DNA of 64,000 bases from contig OZ017798.1 of assembly GCA_963969395.1 (NCBI GenBank), positions 27,644,173-27,708,172 of the forward strand, written 5' to 3'. Within the stretch, counting starts at the first letter, position 1; each line of letters begins with the position of its first letter. Origin of the DNA: Pseudoscleropodium purum (taxonomy: Eukaryota > Streptophyta > Bryopsida > Hypnales > Brachytheciaceae). A program made the position numbers and the translations under genes. Under the pieces are notes generated by a model. The model was not told the origin of the DNA. It saw only the letters and a list, made by a program, of their open reading frames with translations, and made no database searches. Of the stretch, positions 11,341 to 23,779 are shown piece by piece.

Positions 11341-12337
11341 TTTTGTATACTTCAAACTATAGAATATTTAAAGGAAGTTTTTTCAAAATCTATATTTTAT
11401 AAAAGTTAGAAAAAAAACATAAATTTTTTAAGGAATTTGGATAGAACAAATAAACAAGTCTTTGTATACAAAATATGTTTGAATTTTGTCATCATCCAAT
11501 AACTCTTTTAATCTTATAATGTTACTCCACCCACTAAGCCTCTAATGGATGATGGAAAGTCCTTCTATATATAACAGAAGTGCAAATGTTCATCTTTGAA
11601 ATTTTGTAAAAAAAAGGAGAGATCTTATTTAGTAATTTGACCTCCAACAAGTGCTTTTGTAGAAGATTCACACTATACTAAGGAGGAGGATTTCTATAGT
11701 GACCAACTTGAATGTCCTTTCATATAGTTAATCCAATATATTCTCATTAGTGAGATGAAAGATATGGAAATTATGATATTGAAGAGAACAATTTTATCAC
11801 ATAGCAAAAGTATTTGTATGAAAATCATTTTTTATCTTAAAAGTACCACATAGGATGTGAAGTGCTTGCTAATAAATTTTGGCTATTGTTTTTGACATTT
11901 TCAATTCTATGGAAAAGTTATTTGCAATTTTTTGGGAATCAAGCACCTTGGTGAAATAAAAACGAAAATTTCAAAAATATTACCAATGATGAAGCTTCTT
12001 TTTACCTTTGGACTTTGATTTCAGGTTCAATTATGTTCAATACAATTCTCCAATTTGTAGCCCTTGTACATGAATTTATATTGAATGTCAAAGGCCACTA
12101 ATGTAGTTATAGAAGACACCAATTTTTTTTGTATCAACTCCAAATGTTATAGATTTTCAATCCATTAGGATGTTTTGAATAATTTTGTTTAGCAACTCAT
12201 ATATATAAGTTAATAAGAAGATCCCATAGTTGAACCTCTACAATTTAACAATATTTAAGTTTTTTTCGTTGATTGCACTACAAACTACCATGTTGAAGTA
12301 CTTTTGGTAAAAATATGGTTACTTATTTTAACCCCTT
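11341..12337. other. AT-rich intergenic
   Basis: No gene, inverted repeat or tandem structure stands out. The sequence is AT-rich with homopolymer runs. Confidence 0.4.
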
Positions 12338-12341
12338 AAGT

Positions 12342-12531
12342 TCCTTCACTATCTACTATCTAATGAAAAGATGCAATGCACATGATTTTAAGTAACATCC
12401 CCCCGCCCGTCACTGGGGAAAAAATGAGAACAATTGATTCTAAGAAAATAATTTTCCCTCTTCCCCTCTAACACCATTAATCTTTAAAATTTAAAATTTA
12501 AAAAAAAAAAAATTTAATTTTAAATTTTAAA

Positions 12532-12562
<31 letters not shown>

Positions 12563-13691
12563 TATATATATATATATGAATATGGTACAGATATGGATTT
12601 AGGATACATACAAAAAATACAAATACAAAATACATGAGCCATTAACCCATATCATTTGCCTATATAGGTTGGTTTGGAAAGTATAACCATGGTTGGAAGG
12701 GGGTAGTAAAATGAAAATTAACTAGATTCAAAATTCATCACTAAATTAATTCAAAATGAGCACTATGAGTCATTGTCTATTCAAAATATAGGTACACAAT
12801 CTATGTTTTTCCTAAAATTGCTTAGAAACTGCCATCTCCAATATAAATACCAAGTTTTTGAAAAAAAAATTTGATATCTACAACCATTGGATCTTGTAGT
12901 ATGTTGACTTGAAAATATGTGGTAAAAATTTCAGAAATTTCCACCGCGTCAATTACAAGATATAAGCATTCAAATTCACTAAAATTGTTTTTTTGCCTTG
13001 CAAAAAACAGGGCAGCTACACTTCAAAAGCTCACTTTTTTATGAAAAAATGTCCAAAATGGTGGTGCATCTTGGGATTATTTTTCCTAGATAAGTTCGTT
13101 ACATGCTTGAAAATTTTCAAATCATTTGTAATTATACAACATATAGGAAAAAAAAGTAAGTAAAAAAAAGTAGAGAATGATTTGAAATACTAAATTGTTA
13201 AAATTTTAGTTATAGAGCTGAAAAATGTCAATCCCAATGATTGTAATGTTATAATAAACAACTACATCCTATAATTTATTTATTTTCTTAAAATTAAAAA
13301 TTGAGTTAAATAAACAACTTCAAAGTTTATTTTAGAATAGAAGATCTATAACTGCATACAAACAAAAACTTCACATAACTTTTGATTCATTGATCAAAAT
13401 GGAATGATTCAAAGCTTTCCGCATATGTATAAATCTTAAAAACTAATTTCAAATTTATATTTTTGGAAAAAAATGATTTTTTTCCAATCTACCTAAACTA
13501 CCCGAGTTGAAAACCAAACAATATATTATGCAATAACTTCTGATTCTTATTTTTCAATGTCATGAAATTTAGTTCACATGAAAGATATTTGTTGTCCACA
13601 CCTCTATTATAATTTGTATGCAAATTTCTAGTCTCAAGTACCTACTCAAAATTATCATGTTATTAAAAATAGTAGGTTGGTCCTTTAGGAG
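12342..13691 (+). mobile_element. TTAA-flanked piggyBac-like element with internal insertion
   Basis: The left end CCCCTTAAGTTCC follows TTAA at 12338-12341. The right end CCTTTAGGAG precedes TTAA at 13692-13695. The interior from about 12801 aligns with the reverse complement of 20165-21089 and with 59241-60174 in the same orientation. A shared core contains GGATCTTGTAGTA, a segment like ACCGTGTAGATTGCAAGATA, and CAAAATGGTGG. The length of 1350 bp exceeds the roughly 925-bp family size by about the length of an extra block at 12365-12800. No protein is encoded. Confidence 0.75.
12365..12800. repeat. Insertion inside the TTAA element, with simple repeats
   Basis: This block is absent from the other copies of the host element. 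It holds a C-rich patch (CCCCCCGCCCG near 12399), an imperfect AAATTTTAAA palindrome near 12483-12530, an AAT trinucleotide tract at 12531-12561 and an AT tract at 12562-12578. GAATATGG/GATATGG repeats follow, and these resemble, in inverted orientation, the degenerate repeats near 50480-50650. It may be a separate nested element. Its exact borders are uncertain. Confidence 0.5.
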
Positions 13692-14072
13692 TTAAGGAAT
13701 TAAAAAAGTTAGATACAAACTTTATTTGATATGGATTTATAGATGCCACATGATTGAAAGGAAGAGGACTATAGATTTGGAGTTTTGAAGAGAAAATAAT
13801 TTATGGCTCAAAATAATCTAGACACAAGATCATTATATATTTTTGCAAGATTTCTTTCTTTTTTATGTCTACATGAATTGATTCAAAAAGTGAAGTACCT
13901 AGTAACCATGCTAGCCACACAAATAGCAAATGAAAAGATACATTTTAATCCCAACATAATTGGATGAATTTCATCTATGTTGTCAAGTAAAATCCCACAC
14001 TAAGCTTTTAAAAACAGTCATATTCCATGAGTAAGTGAATGTCATTTTTTTCCTTGAAGGGGTAGGGGTTAA

Positions 14073-15480
14073 CTCCTAAAGTTCCATGACCATGTTGTAA
14101 ATAAAAAAACACTAGTATTGTCATTTCTATTGCAAAGAACAATAATTATAATTTTTTTTGGATATCCAACTATGGGATCTTGCTTTAGGTAATATGTGAG
14201 GAAGAAATTAAAAAAAACTTTGACCATATAGATTACAAGATATTAGTGTTTTAAAATAAAATGAACATTTTTTTGCTCTTTTTTATACAAGATTACAAGA
14301 CTCCAAATCCTCTTAACTTGAAATTTTGCACTACAAAGAGTTTTGAGGCTAGAAAAACTTTATAGTGAAAAATTGAGTTGAGAGCCTAGGAGAATTTTTT
14401 TAAAAGAACTAATTTGTCATTTATTAAAGTTTTGAAAAAGTAGAAGTAGAGATAAGGGATGGAAAGAAAACCTAGATCATAAATAATTTAAAGATGGATT
14501 TTAAACACATCAAATCAATATTGATTTCTAAAACTCTTTTAATTAAAAAAAAAATTGGTTTTTTTTTATTACCTTAACTTCAAAGTCCCAAAATCATTTG
14601 TTTTGTCAAGAATCATGCAAAACTACCATTTTCAATGTAAACAACAAAAAATTCAAATATTTTTTTCTTTTGTATATCCAAGTAGAGGATCATAAACTAA
14701 ACCAAAAATGCTTGGAATTTTTTTTGAAAATTTGACCATAGCAACCACAAGATATAAGCATTTGAATCGAAAAAAAGTGAGATATTTTACTCCTAGCCTT
14801 CTTAGTTTATGAAGCTTTGAATCCTCTTAACTTAAAATTTTTGTATTACAAATTGTGAATTAAAATTCTTTTATATTGAAGAATTTTGTCAAGAATTTGC
14901 ATAAGAAATTTTGAAAGGAAAAAACTATGAATTTCATTCTTTAAAAAAATTGTTCAGGCAAAGTAGAAACAAGATAGAAGAAAAAACTAAATTGTTGATA
15001 ACTTTAAGATGGAATTGAAATACACTAATCCCTATGGTTAGAAAGTTCTAAAAGAGATAAAACTAAACCACGTGCAACTTTTTTTGAAATATTGTTAAAT
15101 CTAAATTCATAAGTAAATCCAATACATTCTTTTTTCATAGATTTACTAAGATTGCTTGCAAAATAAGAAGCTTCATAACTTTCAAATCACTTATCTAGAT
15201 GAAATGATTCATTCTTTCTAAATAGAAAAAAAAAATATGATATACAAAAATTAATTCTGAAAAAAATTATTTAAAGTATTTTTTTTTTTTGTGCTAATTG
15301 CCTTCACTTGTTTTAGGCTCAATGTGGCATAACTTTTGCTCCTAGGCATGATTAAAATAAAAATTATAATCCTAAAAAACTAATCAATTTTCTTATTTTT
15401 TTTTTTAAATTCAAAAAATCTTACCAAAAATTGAGATCATATGTAAATGCCTAAACCTTCAAGAGTTCTAAAAGGGAATT
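14073..15480 (+). repeat. Degraded copies of the TTAA element family
   Basis: GGGGTTAACTCCTAAAG at 14065-14081 looks like two element ends sharing one TTAA site back to back. Downstream, two copies of the family core lie about 500 bp apart (near 14160-14420 and 14660-14900). Each has the order GGATC..., TTTGACCATA, ACAAGATAT and ATCCTCTTAACTT. The segment at about 14950-15400 aligns with the reverse complement of about 19640-20160. Right ends are not clear. Confidence 0.55.
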
Positions 15481-17640
15481 CTTGGAACTTTAGAGCCTTA
15501 AATAAAGTAGCAATATTTGTTTTTTTGCATACTATATGGATCTCACTTATGTAGTACCTTGAACCTTCAAAAATTTATATGCCCTTTTAGCACAAGTTGA
15601 AATCAAGATTCTATAGTTAGAAGTTTTTCAAAATGCAAATTTTTTTAATTACAACTTTTCTTGTCAAAGGTGCAACTTTTGTGCAACTTCAAGAGTATTT
15701 TCTTATTTTTGAGCCAAAGAACTTTAAGAATTAATTGTGAAATTTTCCTAGCAATAAATCTAAATTCTATAGACTTTTGGGGGGAGATTTTGAAAGTTGA
15801 GTTCAAAAACACATTGTATAAGTAATTTTTTTGATAGATAATTTAATTGCTCCCAAATTCATAAGACTTTTCATAATTTTCACATCAATAATATAAATGA
15901 AATAAATCAAAGTTTCATGTGTAAGTAAAATATATTGTGTAAGAAACTAATTTGATTTTTTGTAATTTTTTTGCTACTAGGACTACACTATTTTTAACTT
16001 TGGATGGCATAACTTCTATTCCTTTGCACCATTTAAAATAAAATTAATATTTTGTAAAATTATTTTTAGATTCATTTTTAAAAAAATATTCAAAAAGTAT
16101 GTGAAAATTCAAATTGTAGGTACCTATCCAACACTAGAAGAAACCCTTCGGTTTTTATACAAGTTAAAAAGCATAAAAATATTTTTATCTATTGTTAAGA
16201 ATGCCCCTCTTGATATTCTAATCAACAAAATCCATCAAAATTGATGTGGAAAAATACACAAAAATCTAAGAAAATTCATCTTATATTTAATGCAACATCT
16301 CTGTAGACATGGTCAAAGAAGGTGCCAAAAGTGAGTGATGCGACAACCACATCACCTCTATTTAAATGCCATGCGGATGGGTAGTACCACTTGGGATTTT
16401 TTCACCCAACTTGGTGATGATGTGGCAATTGATGTAGCACCTAATGTTAGGCCTTTTGAGAATTTTAATATTGTTTTTAGTGACATTAAGTTAGATACCT
16501 AGAATAATTTTGTTATTGTTTTTAATCAACAATATTAATTGAGACGTTTAGATGTTTTTTGAGACATCAATTGGTGCATCATGTATGCATGTGGCAAGGT
16601 TGGTACAAAATAATTATTTAAAAGAAAGTAAAAAAAAAAGAACAAAAAGAATTGAATATCAAATTTGGCAAGAATTCACCATCTACCATCAAAAGAATTT
16701 TTGATAGCAAAGTAATGTACTAATTACTTCATGGACAAATAGTGAGAACTAAGAGTAAAGAAGTCATATTTATACTAAAATCCATTGTTTGTTCATGGGT
16801 AGACAAAGGATATGGGATAATTAAAAGATGGTAACATAACCACTACACATCCAGACGTTGTTTTAGACAATCTACTTTGAACACAATTCTTTGTTTTACA
16901 TATCCCATATCATTTGTTGTACTTCCTATTAGCCCACTTGTATGAAGAGTTTCTCTCTTTATCTATAGTGTACATCCACTTCTCTTGTTTACAAAGTATG
17001 TCATATAGTTGCCCTTTGTCTACGTTTTCACATCTATTCATTGTTTCACCTTAGCCCACAATAGCATTCATCAACTTACATAGAATTAAATTAAAGTCTT
17101 TTGTCAATGTATTAATGCCATGTTTTTTTGGATGTTATATTTAAAGCAATTATGTTTTTTTTAATTTCTTTTGTCACACAACAAATGAACTTGTTCTACT
17201 AATGACATCCAAATGTTTTTGGAAGCATCTAACTCAATTTTATCTAACATGGTTGTAATACCATCTTCATGAGCATCTTTTGAAAAACATGCCATTAGAG
17301 GATTTTCTGCACTTGTGAAGGACTGTGAATTTCTTTGGGTGCTATTGTTGGAAGAACAATCTTGTAATTGTTGCTTGACGTGGCATTGCGACTATTACAT
17401 CACCAAAAAAAGTTTTTTTTTAATAGTGCAAACCTTCATTTGTCGCCTAAGGGAACAATGGTCCTTTATAGATTAAGATTGGCTAAAAATTATGTAAACA
17501 TCACTACACCAATAATGACATTTCATTTATTATTACCTATACTACTTGTTTTTAAAAAGAATGAATTTTTTTACCAAGAAAATAAATATCTATTTTATCC
17601 ATCCATCCATATATTAAGTTAGGAGGTTTGTTATAGTGAA
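15481..17640. other. AT-rich intergenic
   Basis: Weak further resemblance to the neighbouring repeat family persists to about 16100. The part at 16300-17640 shows no protein that I recognise on either strand. Minus-strand frames between 16850 and 17380 are fairly open but broken by stops, and could be a decayed transposase. Confidence 0.4.
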
Positions 17641-17944
17641 ATCTCTTAGACCATGAGACCTCAAAGTGCATTCTTGATATCATCGGAAAACTCTTTGTGA
17701 GGAATAGCATATTGGCTTTGTTTTGTGGCGTTTGGACCTCTAGTGTGAAAGTTATTAAATTTTAAAGTTTTTATGAATTATAAAATTATATAAAATTATT
17801 TTGATTTTGACTATAGAATGGCACAAGGCTCACTAGAATTAGAAAATTGAATTGAATTATCTTTTATTTTAGAAAAAACATAACTTTTGCATTGCATGTC
17901 TAAAATGTCATGAAACAAAGCCCTTGTACTCCTTTGCACATAAA
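17640..17944. repeat. Repeat-family copy ending in a 30-bp direct repeat
   Basis: Sequence at 17640-17830 resembles 21490-21720 (shared GAGATCTCTT-like start, the AACTCTTTG/AGCTCTTTG block, TTTTGGC/TTTTGAC...TATGG end). The 30 bp at 17915-17944, containing ACAAAGCCCTTGT, recur with a few mismatches at 19488-19517. The two copies flank the motif array. Confidence 0.6.
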
Positions 17945-18159
17945 GCTTTCTATTAGTATGATGAACGTAATCTCTTGTAGATTGTTTTGGTACCCAATTG
18001 GGATTTATCCAAATTATAGTTAAGTTCGTTCCTAGGGAGGCTTTACACATAGGAATATCTCTAATATAATGAATTCCTAAATCATTGCAATCTAAGCATA
18101 GAGAAAAATATTCACTTACTACTTATGATTTGTATCAATCCTCACATGAATAACTAATT

Positions 18160-19470
18160 ACACAATTTGGCACTCCACTCTTAAAAGCCACAAGAGTTTA
18201 GTAATTTCCCAAATTGGATGATCTTTAATCTTTAGCTTGTAGTCTTCCAAATCGGACTCCACAGAAACCACTCAGTCCTTTGTCTACCAACTTGGGCTCA
18301 ACATCACAAGCTCTTCATCTTCCATTTGCTGACATCTCACCAACTTGGTTCCCTTAACTCTTATTTGTTTAACATAACATCATGTCACTCCTTATACTTA
18401 GACTCTCCTAATTAGAATTAACCAACTTGTAACTCCTCCTTGATAAACATTATGCTCTATCAATTAGGACATTTAAACCATTCACAATTATCCTCACAGT
18501 CCAACTTAGACAAAACTACAACGACACACAAATAAAACTTTCCATTTGGACAACAATAAAACTTCACTGATGCACTCCAATTTATCTACTTCTCATCTAC
18601 TCGGATAATCTCTTCAACTTCCTGCAAGTTCACTCTCTCCAACCAGGAAATATTAAATCTTGTTGAACTGCTGCCACATTCATATATTGACAAACATTCT
18701 TTACTCCAACTTGATTCTCCCACTTGGAAACATTCTCCACATTCAAATCGAATTCTCCTTGCACAGCGCACACCCTGCACTTTTTTCCGACTAGGACTGA
18801 CTCATCGCCATTCACTCTGACAAATTCAACTTCCAATTAGGACTCACACAAACAATCAAACATTCAAACAGAAGATCACACACCAAAAATAAAAAACATA
18901 CGCAACCAACTTGGACTGGGATACGACTGGGCTTCACTCAAGAGACGGTAAGAACAAATGAATACAAATTCAAACTAAATAGGAAATTCCAAACCAGCGA
19001 TTACTCACGCAGAGAGACAACCTAACTACCTGCAACCCAATTTGGAACTGAACAACTCACCATTAGGAAATAACCGACCCAACTTGTTAACCACAGCCTA
19101 ATTAGACAATTGATCATCCCAATTGGAATTCTACACTACCAACTCCCTACTTACTATCGACTAGGACTCTTTTCCACGATTAGTCAAAAACCACCTACTT
19201 GGAAATATCCTCACCAGCATACACCACATTGAACTTGGATCTTCTCCATCTCCTCTAATTAGGATTCCAATTCAGATTTAATGAACTAGACTGAACATTC
19301 AAATTCCAAATTGGTTTACAGACCCAAAAAAAATATATACTTAACTCCCTTCCAATTAGGTTAAAATGTATACAAAAACACCCAAATTGGAAAACCAACA
19401 TACAAAATCATAAAAAAAAACTCAAAATATTCACCAAAAAATCAAAAATTTAATTCCAACTAGGACATCT
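18160..19470. repeat. Array of about 30 CCAAYTWGGA-like motifs
   Basis: Variants of CCAAYTWGGA recur every 30-60 bases for 1.3 kb, including CCAACTTGGA, CCAATTAGGA, CCCAATTGGAA and CGACTAGGACT. Examples begin near 18218, 18288, 18340, 18456, 18720, 18790, 18832, 18903, 19040, 19120, 19160, 19256, 19300, 19352, 19383 and 19456. The core is nearly self-complementary. The sequence between motifs is not obviously conserved and is richer in C than the flanks. No coding frame explains it; the open frames at 18586-18836 (-) carry no recognisable domain. Confidence 0.7.
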
Positions 19471-19619
19471 ATACCTCTTACACTTCAACAAAGCCCTTGT
19501 GTTCCTTAATACATAAAAATTTAAAGTTTTTTCAAATTTAGAAATTAAAAAATTATTTCTACTTTTATTTTGGCTATGGCAATGGCAAAGGAGCATACTA
19601 ATCTATACCAATACCTTAA

Positions 19620-20160
19620 TCCCTAAAGTCCCATTTTCTCTACAAGGGACAAATTAGATTTCAAGCAAATTATTGTGACCTCAATTTTTGAAGAAGTTTT
19701 TAGGAACTTTTCCACAATATAGAAAAACAAATTATCTTTGTAGGAATATAATTTTTATTTCAATTGTTGTCTAGGAGCAAAAGTTATACCACAAAAAGCT
19801 TGAAACTGAATTCGGCGGGCAAGACAAAAAAATGCAAGAAATCAAAATAAATTCTAATTTTTTTGGTCCCTAAAGTTTTATATTTTTGTCTACATGTAAA
19901 GATTTGATTCGTTCTATTTGGACTTATAATGAGACAGTTAACGACAATCTTGTTTTTTGGGGCAATCTAAGCACCTTCTTTAAAATAACTTGTAGGATCC
20001 ATTTTTGAATGTAATTTTCACAAATTTTTTTTGAGAATGTTATTTTTGCTTGCTAAAACAATCTCACCTTTGAAATTATTTTCTTTCAATCCCATCTTGG
20101 AGCTATTAACAATTTCGTGTTTTTTTTTCAATCTTGAACCTTCTTCTACTTAACAATTTT
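19620..20160 (-). repeat. Partial copy of the TTAA element family, inverted
   Basis: TTAA at 19616-19619 is followed by TCCCTAAAGTCCC, a family-like end. The interior matches the reverse complement of about 14950-15400, for example GGAGCAAAAGTTATACCAC against the counterpart near 15330-15355. The copy appears to abut, or be cut by, the complete element that starts at 20165. Confidence 0.55.
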
Positions 20161-20164
20161 CTAA

Positions 20165-21089
20165 CCCCTAAAGGACCAAGGTGCATTTTTTGGCAACATT
20201 AGTTTTTTGGGCAAGTGCATGTGACCAAAGATTTCTATATTTTTGGCCCAAATTTTAATGGAAGGTGTATACAAAGAATATCTTTCATGTGCGCAAATTT
20301 CAAGACATTTGAAAATATGAGTTAAAAGTTATGGCTGAATATGTAGTTTGTTTCTAAACTTATTCAATCTGGGCAAATTTGAAAAAATCATTTTTCTCCA
20401 GAAAAAAAAATTTGAAATTAATTCTTTAGACTTATATATACATAGAAAGCTTTGAATCATTCCATTTTGATGAATGGGTCAAAAGTTATGAGGTGTTTTA
20501 GTTTGCGGGCAGTCATGGATTTTCTACTCCAAAATAAACTTTGAAATCTTTTATTGAACTCAATTTTGAATATTTTTGGAAAAAAATAAAAATACTAGGT
20601 GAACATTGTTTATTTCAACATTACAACCGTTGGGACTGGCATTTTTCAATTCCATCACTAAATTATTAACAATTTATTATTTTGATTCCTTCTCTACTTT
20701 TTTCTACTTACTATTTTTTTCCTATATGTTTACAATTTCAAATGATCTGAAATTTTTTTATTCATTTAGCCAACTTGCCTTGAAGAATGAATCCAAAGAA
20801 TTGCAACCATTTTGGAAATTTTTTCATACCAATGTGACCTTGTGAAGTGCAATTGCCTGTTTTTTCGCAGAGCCAAAAAAAGGCTTTCTGTCAATTGAAA
20901 CACTAATATCTTACAATCTACACGGTGGAAATTTTTGAAACTTTTTCCACATCTTCTAAAATTATCCTACTACAAGATCCTATGGTCGGATATTCCCAAA
21001 AATGTTTTTAAACTTTTTTTGGGCACGTGTCTTAAAAATGGCAGTTTTTGAGCATTTTTATTGAAAACATAGTTAAAGAACTTTAGGGG
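20165..21089 (-). mobile_element. TTAA-flanked piggyBac-like element, 925 bp
   Basis: The ends are CCCCTAAAGGACC on the left and CTTTAGGGG on the right. CTAA lies outside the left end (20161-20164) and TTAA outside the right (21090-21093). The interior is the reverse complement of the family seen at 12801-13691 and 59241-60174. The length equals that of the copy at 58161-59085. No transposase is visible. The open frame at 20606-20845 is a chance frame in AT-rich sequence. Confidence 0.8.
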
Positions 21090-21093
21090 TTAA

Positions 21094-21720
21094 AGAATGA
21101 AAATCCAATGTAATATTTTTTAATTTTTTTGATTAGACTTTCAACTCAATTCTTCAACATAAAAATTTTAAATTCAAAGTCAATAATGCAAAAAATTCTA
21201 CAAATGGTGTTATGGTGGTCACAGTCATCTGAAATTGCAAGCGAGTGTTTAAAAAAAAAATTCTTTTTCAACTTTGAATGCTATTATCTTCCAATCTATA
21301 CATTGAAACTTCATGAAATTTTTACCACATGAGCTAAGACAAGTGAAGTACAAGATCTTACAATTAGATTCTAAAAAAATTTTTTTTTTTTTTTTTTGGC
21401 TGAACGCAACAAAAATGACAATTTTGAGTGGTTTTTGACAAAAAAAAAAAATGGCCTTAAGACTCTAGGGGTTAAATGAGATTGTTGTTTGTTTTGTTTT
21501 TTTGCTATAGTACGTGAGATCTCTTGGAATTGTACCTCCCTCACTAGTTGTGTTCTTGGTAGTGTTGGAAAGCTCTTTGAAAGGAGAGGTGTAAGGGCTT
21601 CGTTTTGTTGCATTTTGATTCATGGCAAAAATGTATTGAAATTTGAAGTATTTATGGATGAAAAAATTAAAAAAATGCTTTTTACTTTTATTTTGGCTAT
21701 GGTAATACACTAGTATTCAA
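21094..21720. repeat. Further repeat-family sequence ending in a TTAA boundary
   Basis: CTCTAGGGG at 21463-21471 is followed by TTAA at 21472-21475, another family end. The upstream stretch carries the family core in inverted orientation (near 21280-21360). The downstream stretch at 21490-21720 is shared with 17640-17830. Borders are blurred. Confidence 0.5.
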
Positions 21721-22399
21721 GAAGTATAAAGACTTATAGTACTATAAAATCCTTTAATATTGGTCACACTAAACTCAATATCATTATTACTATAGACATT
21801 AGAATGAACCAATTTTGTTTTTTAACACCATGAGGCCAAATTGCACGATTTTAAAATAAATTTCAACTTTCCGTCAAATAAAAGTAATCTTTTTTTGCCA
21901 TAAATTTTTTATTTCTACTATAAACATGGATGAAGTTGCCAAATATGGAATAAAAAAAGTGCATGAATAGGATTGAAAAGTGCTTTCTGTTCCAAGAGAT
22001 GGATGAATGTAGAAATACAAATGAATGCTTCAGTTAATATTCAGTGATCAGCATCATGGCACTTTCTCAAAAGTAAAAAAAAAGGGCTGGAATGGACAGT
22101 GCCATTTCCCAAGCTGAGTTGGTTACGGTGAAATTCTTTCAGTCTGTCGTGCATTCAGTTCTAAGCTGACTCCTCAAAAGAAATCAAATGAAATGAAATA
22201 CCAGTTGTCTAAGTAATACTCCGTAAATAATAAGAAAAAAAAAGAAGAAAATTGAAAATAATGAAAAAATGAAAGACCAGGGCGGAGAGCTCAAAGCGAG
22301 AAAAGGAGAACGAAGGGACGGGGACCGAGGCCGACGCCACCCGGCGACTGAGCTCCTTGTAAAGCCCGTCGGCTGGCTGGCTGGGTCTTAACCGAGTGG

Positions 22400-22596
22400 C
22401 AGGAGCCAAATGAAACCCAAAGCCACTCCCTCTCTCTGTCTGTCTGTCTCTCTCCGTCCCTCCGTCTGTCTGGCTCTGTTTTCCCTTTCGGAGGCCCTCC
22501 CCAGCGGTCGCAGCATCTGCGTCTCGCACCCCCTTGCGCTCTCACCCGCGTCGGCCACTGCCTTCGTCTTCTACGGGCCTCCTCGACCTCACTCAG
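22400..22596 (+). promoter_or_regulatory. Probable 5' leader exon with CT-rich tract of the desaturase gene
   Basis: A pyrimidine tract of CTCTCTCTGTCTGTCTG type runs from about 22425 to 22480, followed by GC-richer sequence up to ACTCAG|GTATTG. CT-rich leaders close to the transcription start are common in plant genes. The donor-like GT at 22597 pairs with TTTTTGCAG at 23771-23779, implying a leader intron at 22597-23779. The start of transcription and the length of the exon are not fixed. 21721-22390 holds nothing else recognised. Confidence 0.5.
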
Positions 22597-23779
22597 GTAT
22601 TGTAGTAAACATGTCAGTCTTTGTAGGCTGAAACTGGGCTAGTGCTGCTGCTGTGGCTTGCAGATCTCTTCGGCGTTAGGTTTCCAGCTGCGCGCTGGGG
22701 CTAATTGGCAAGCTAGGTTGTGTTTCTTGTAGGCAAGGGCTGGGCTGGGCTGGGCTGGGTTGACGATAGTTCATGGTGCTCGGAATCTTTGCGCTGGGTT
22801 GGTTTGGGCTTTCTGTCCTCTCGCAGAATCTGCGGGCGGTTATAGTCTTGGACGGTGATGGATGGATGGATGAATGGAGGAGCTCCACCGTGTGGGGCGG
22901 GCTCTTTTGGGCACGAGCGCCGCTTCTTCGTCTTCATTTGCCATTTGCCATTTCGCCCCCAGACCACTGCGTCGTCTGTGTTGTTGTGGGTGCTTTGGTT
23001 GTGTACGAGAGCGGGGTGGAGCGCAAGAAGAGCATTCCATGTGTTGGACTTCGATAGCAATAGTGGAGTGAGTGTGGTCCACAGGCGAGTTCTTTGATTC
23101 TTGGGTGAAGAGAGCGTGCATTGGAGGGTTATTTCTTGCGGTACTTGGTTTCGCCCCCCCTCCTCCTTTCTGAATGGGCCTGCGAGGCTTCAGAATCGGT
23201 GCGAGTCAATGTGTATCATAAGAAGCACATTGGCGATGCGTAAAGGATGTATGCATGTCTCTGGCGAGCGTGGAGCTGGATTCCGTGTCGAGAGGCTTGG
23301 ACTCGGAGAGAAGTCCTTTCCGGTCACATGGTTTTTTCTGGATTGCTTGCGAGTGATTTGAACTGTGCTGCGTTGGGAATGCTGGGTCTCCGGTTTCGAT
23401 GAAACTTCTTGCCTGCATTTGGACGGCGTGCGTATTCTTGGGATTAGGAGGGTATCTGTGGAATAACCCTGGGACACTCTGCTGCTACTTGCATTGGATC
23501 CGAGGAGTCTCGAGAGTGTTTAGGTTGGAATTCACTTGGGTGTGGAACTAAACCTCTCGAGGATTGTATCGAGGTGGTGGGGATTGCTGTTTCTTCAAGC
23601 GGGTGGTGCTGGTCAAGAAAATTCCGGCAGAGATGTGGTTAGAAGTATTGACACGTCTTGTGCTGTCTGTCGTCATTGCCAGTGTCCGTATCTCTGTGCA
23701 TGTGGCCTGTGACTACCAATCAAAAGCAGATATCTTAGGGCAGCTCGTATTGAATTCAAGCAGGTTGGAATTTTTGCAG
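22597..23779 (+). other. Inferred intron in the 5' leader of the desaturase gene
   Basis: CAG|GTATTG at the left and TTTTTGCAG| at the right frame a 1183-base interval free of recognisable coding sequence. It ends 36 bases before the chosen start codon. Several open frames within it are chance products of its higher GC content. This is inference from splice consensus only. Confidence 0.5.

Noticed and set aside
16850..17380. Minus-strand fairly open region as a hAT transposase
   Set aside because: Too many stops and no diagnostic motif such as a dimerisation-domain signature.
22209..23477. Many overlapping 60-115 codon frames around the desaturase leader
   Set aside because: They overlap on both strands in the inferred leader intron, with no conserved motif.
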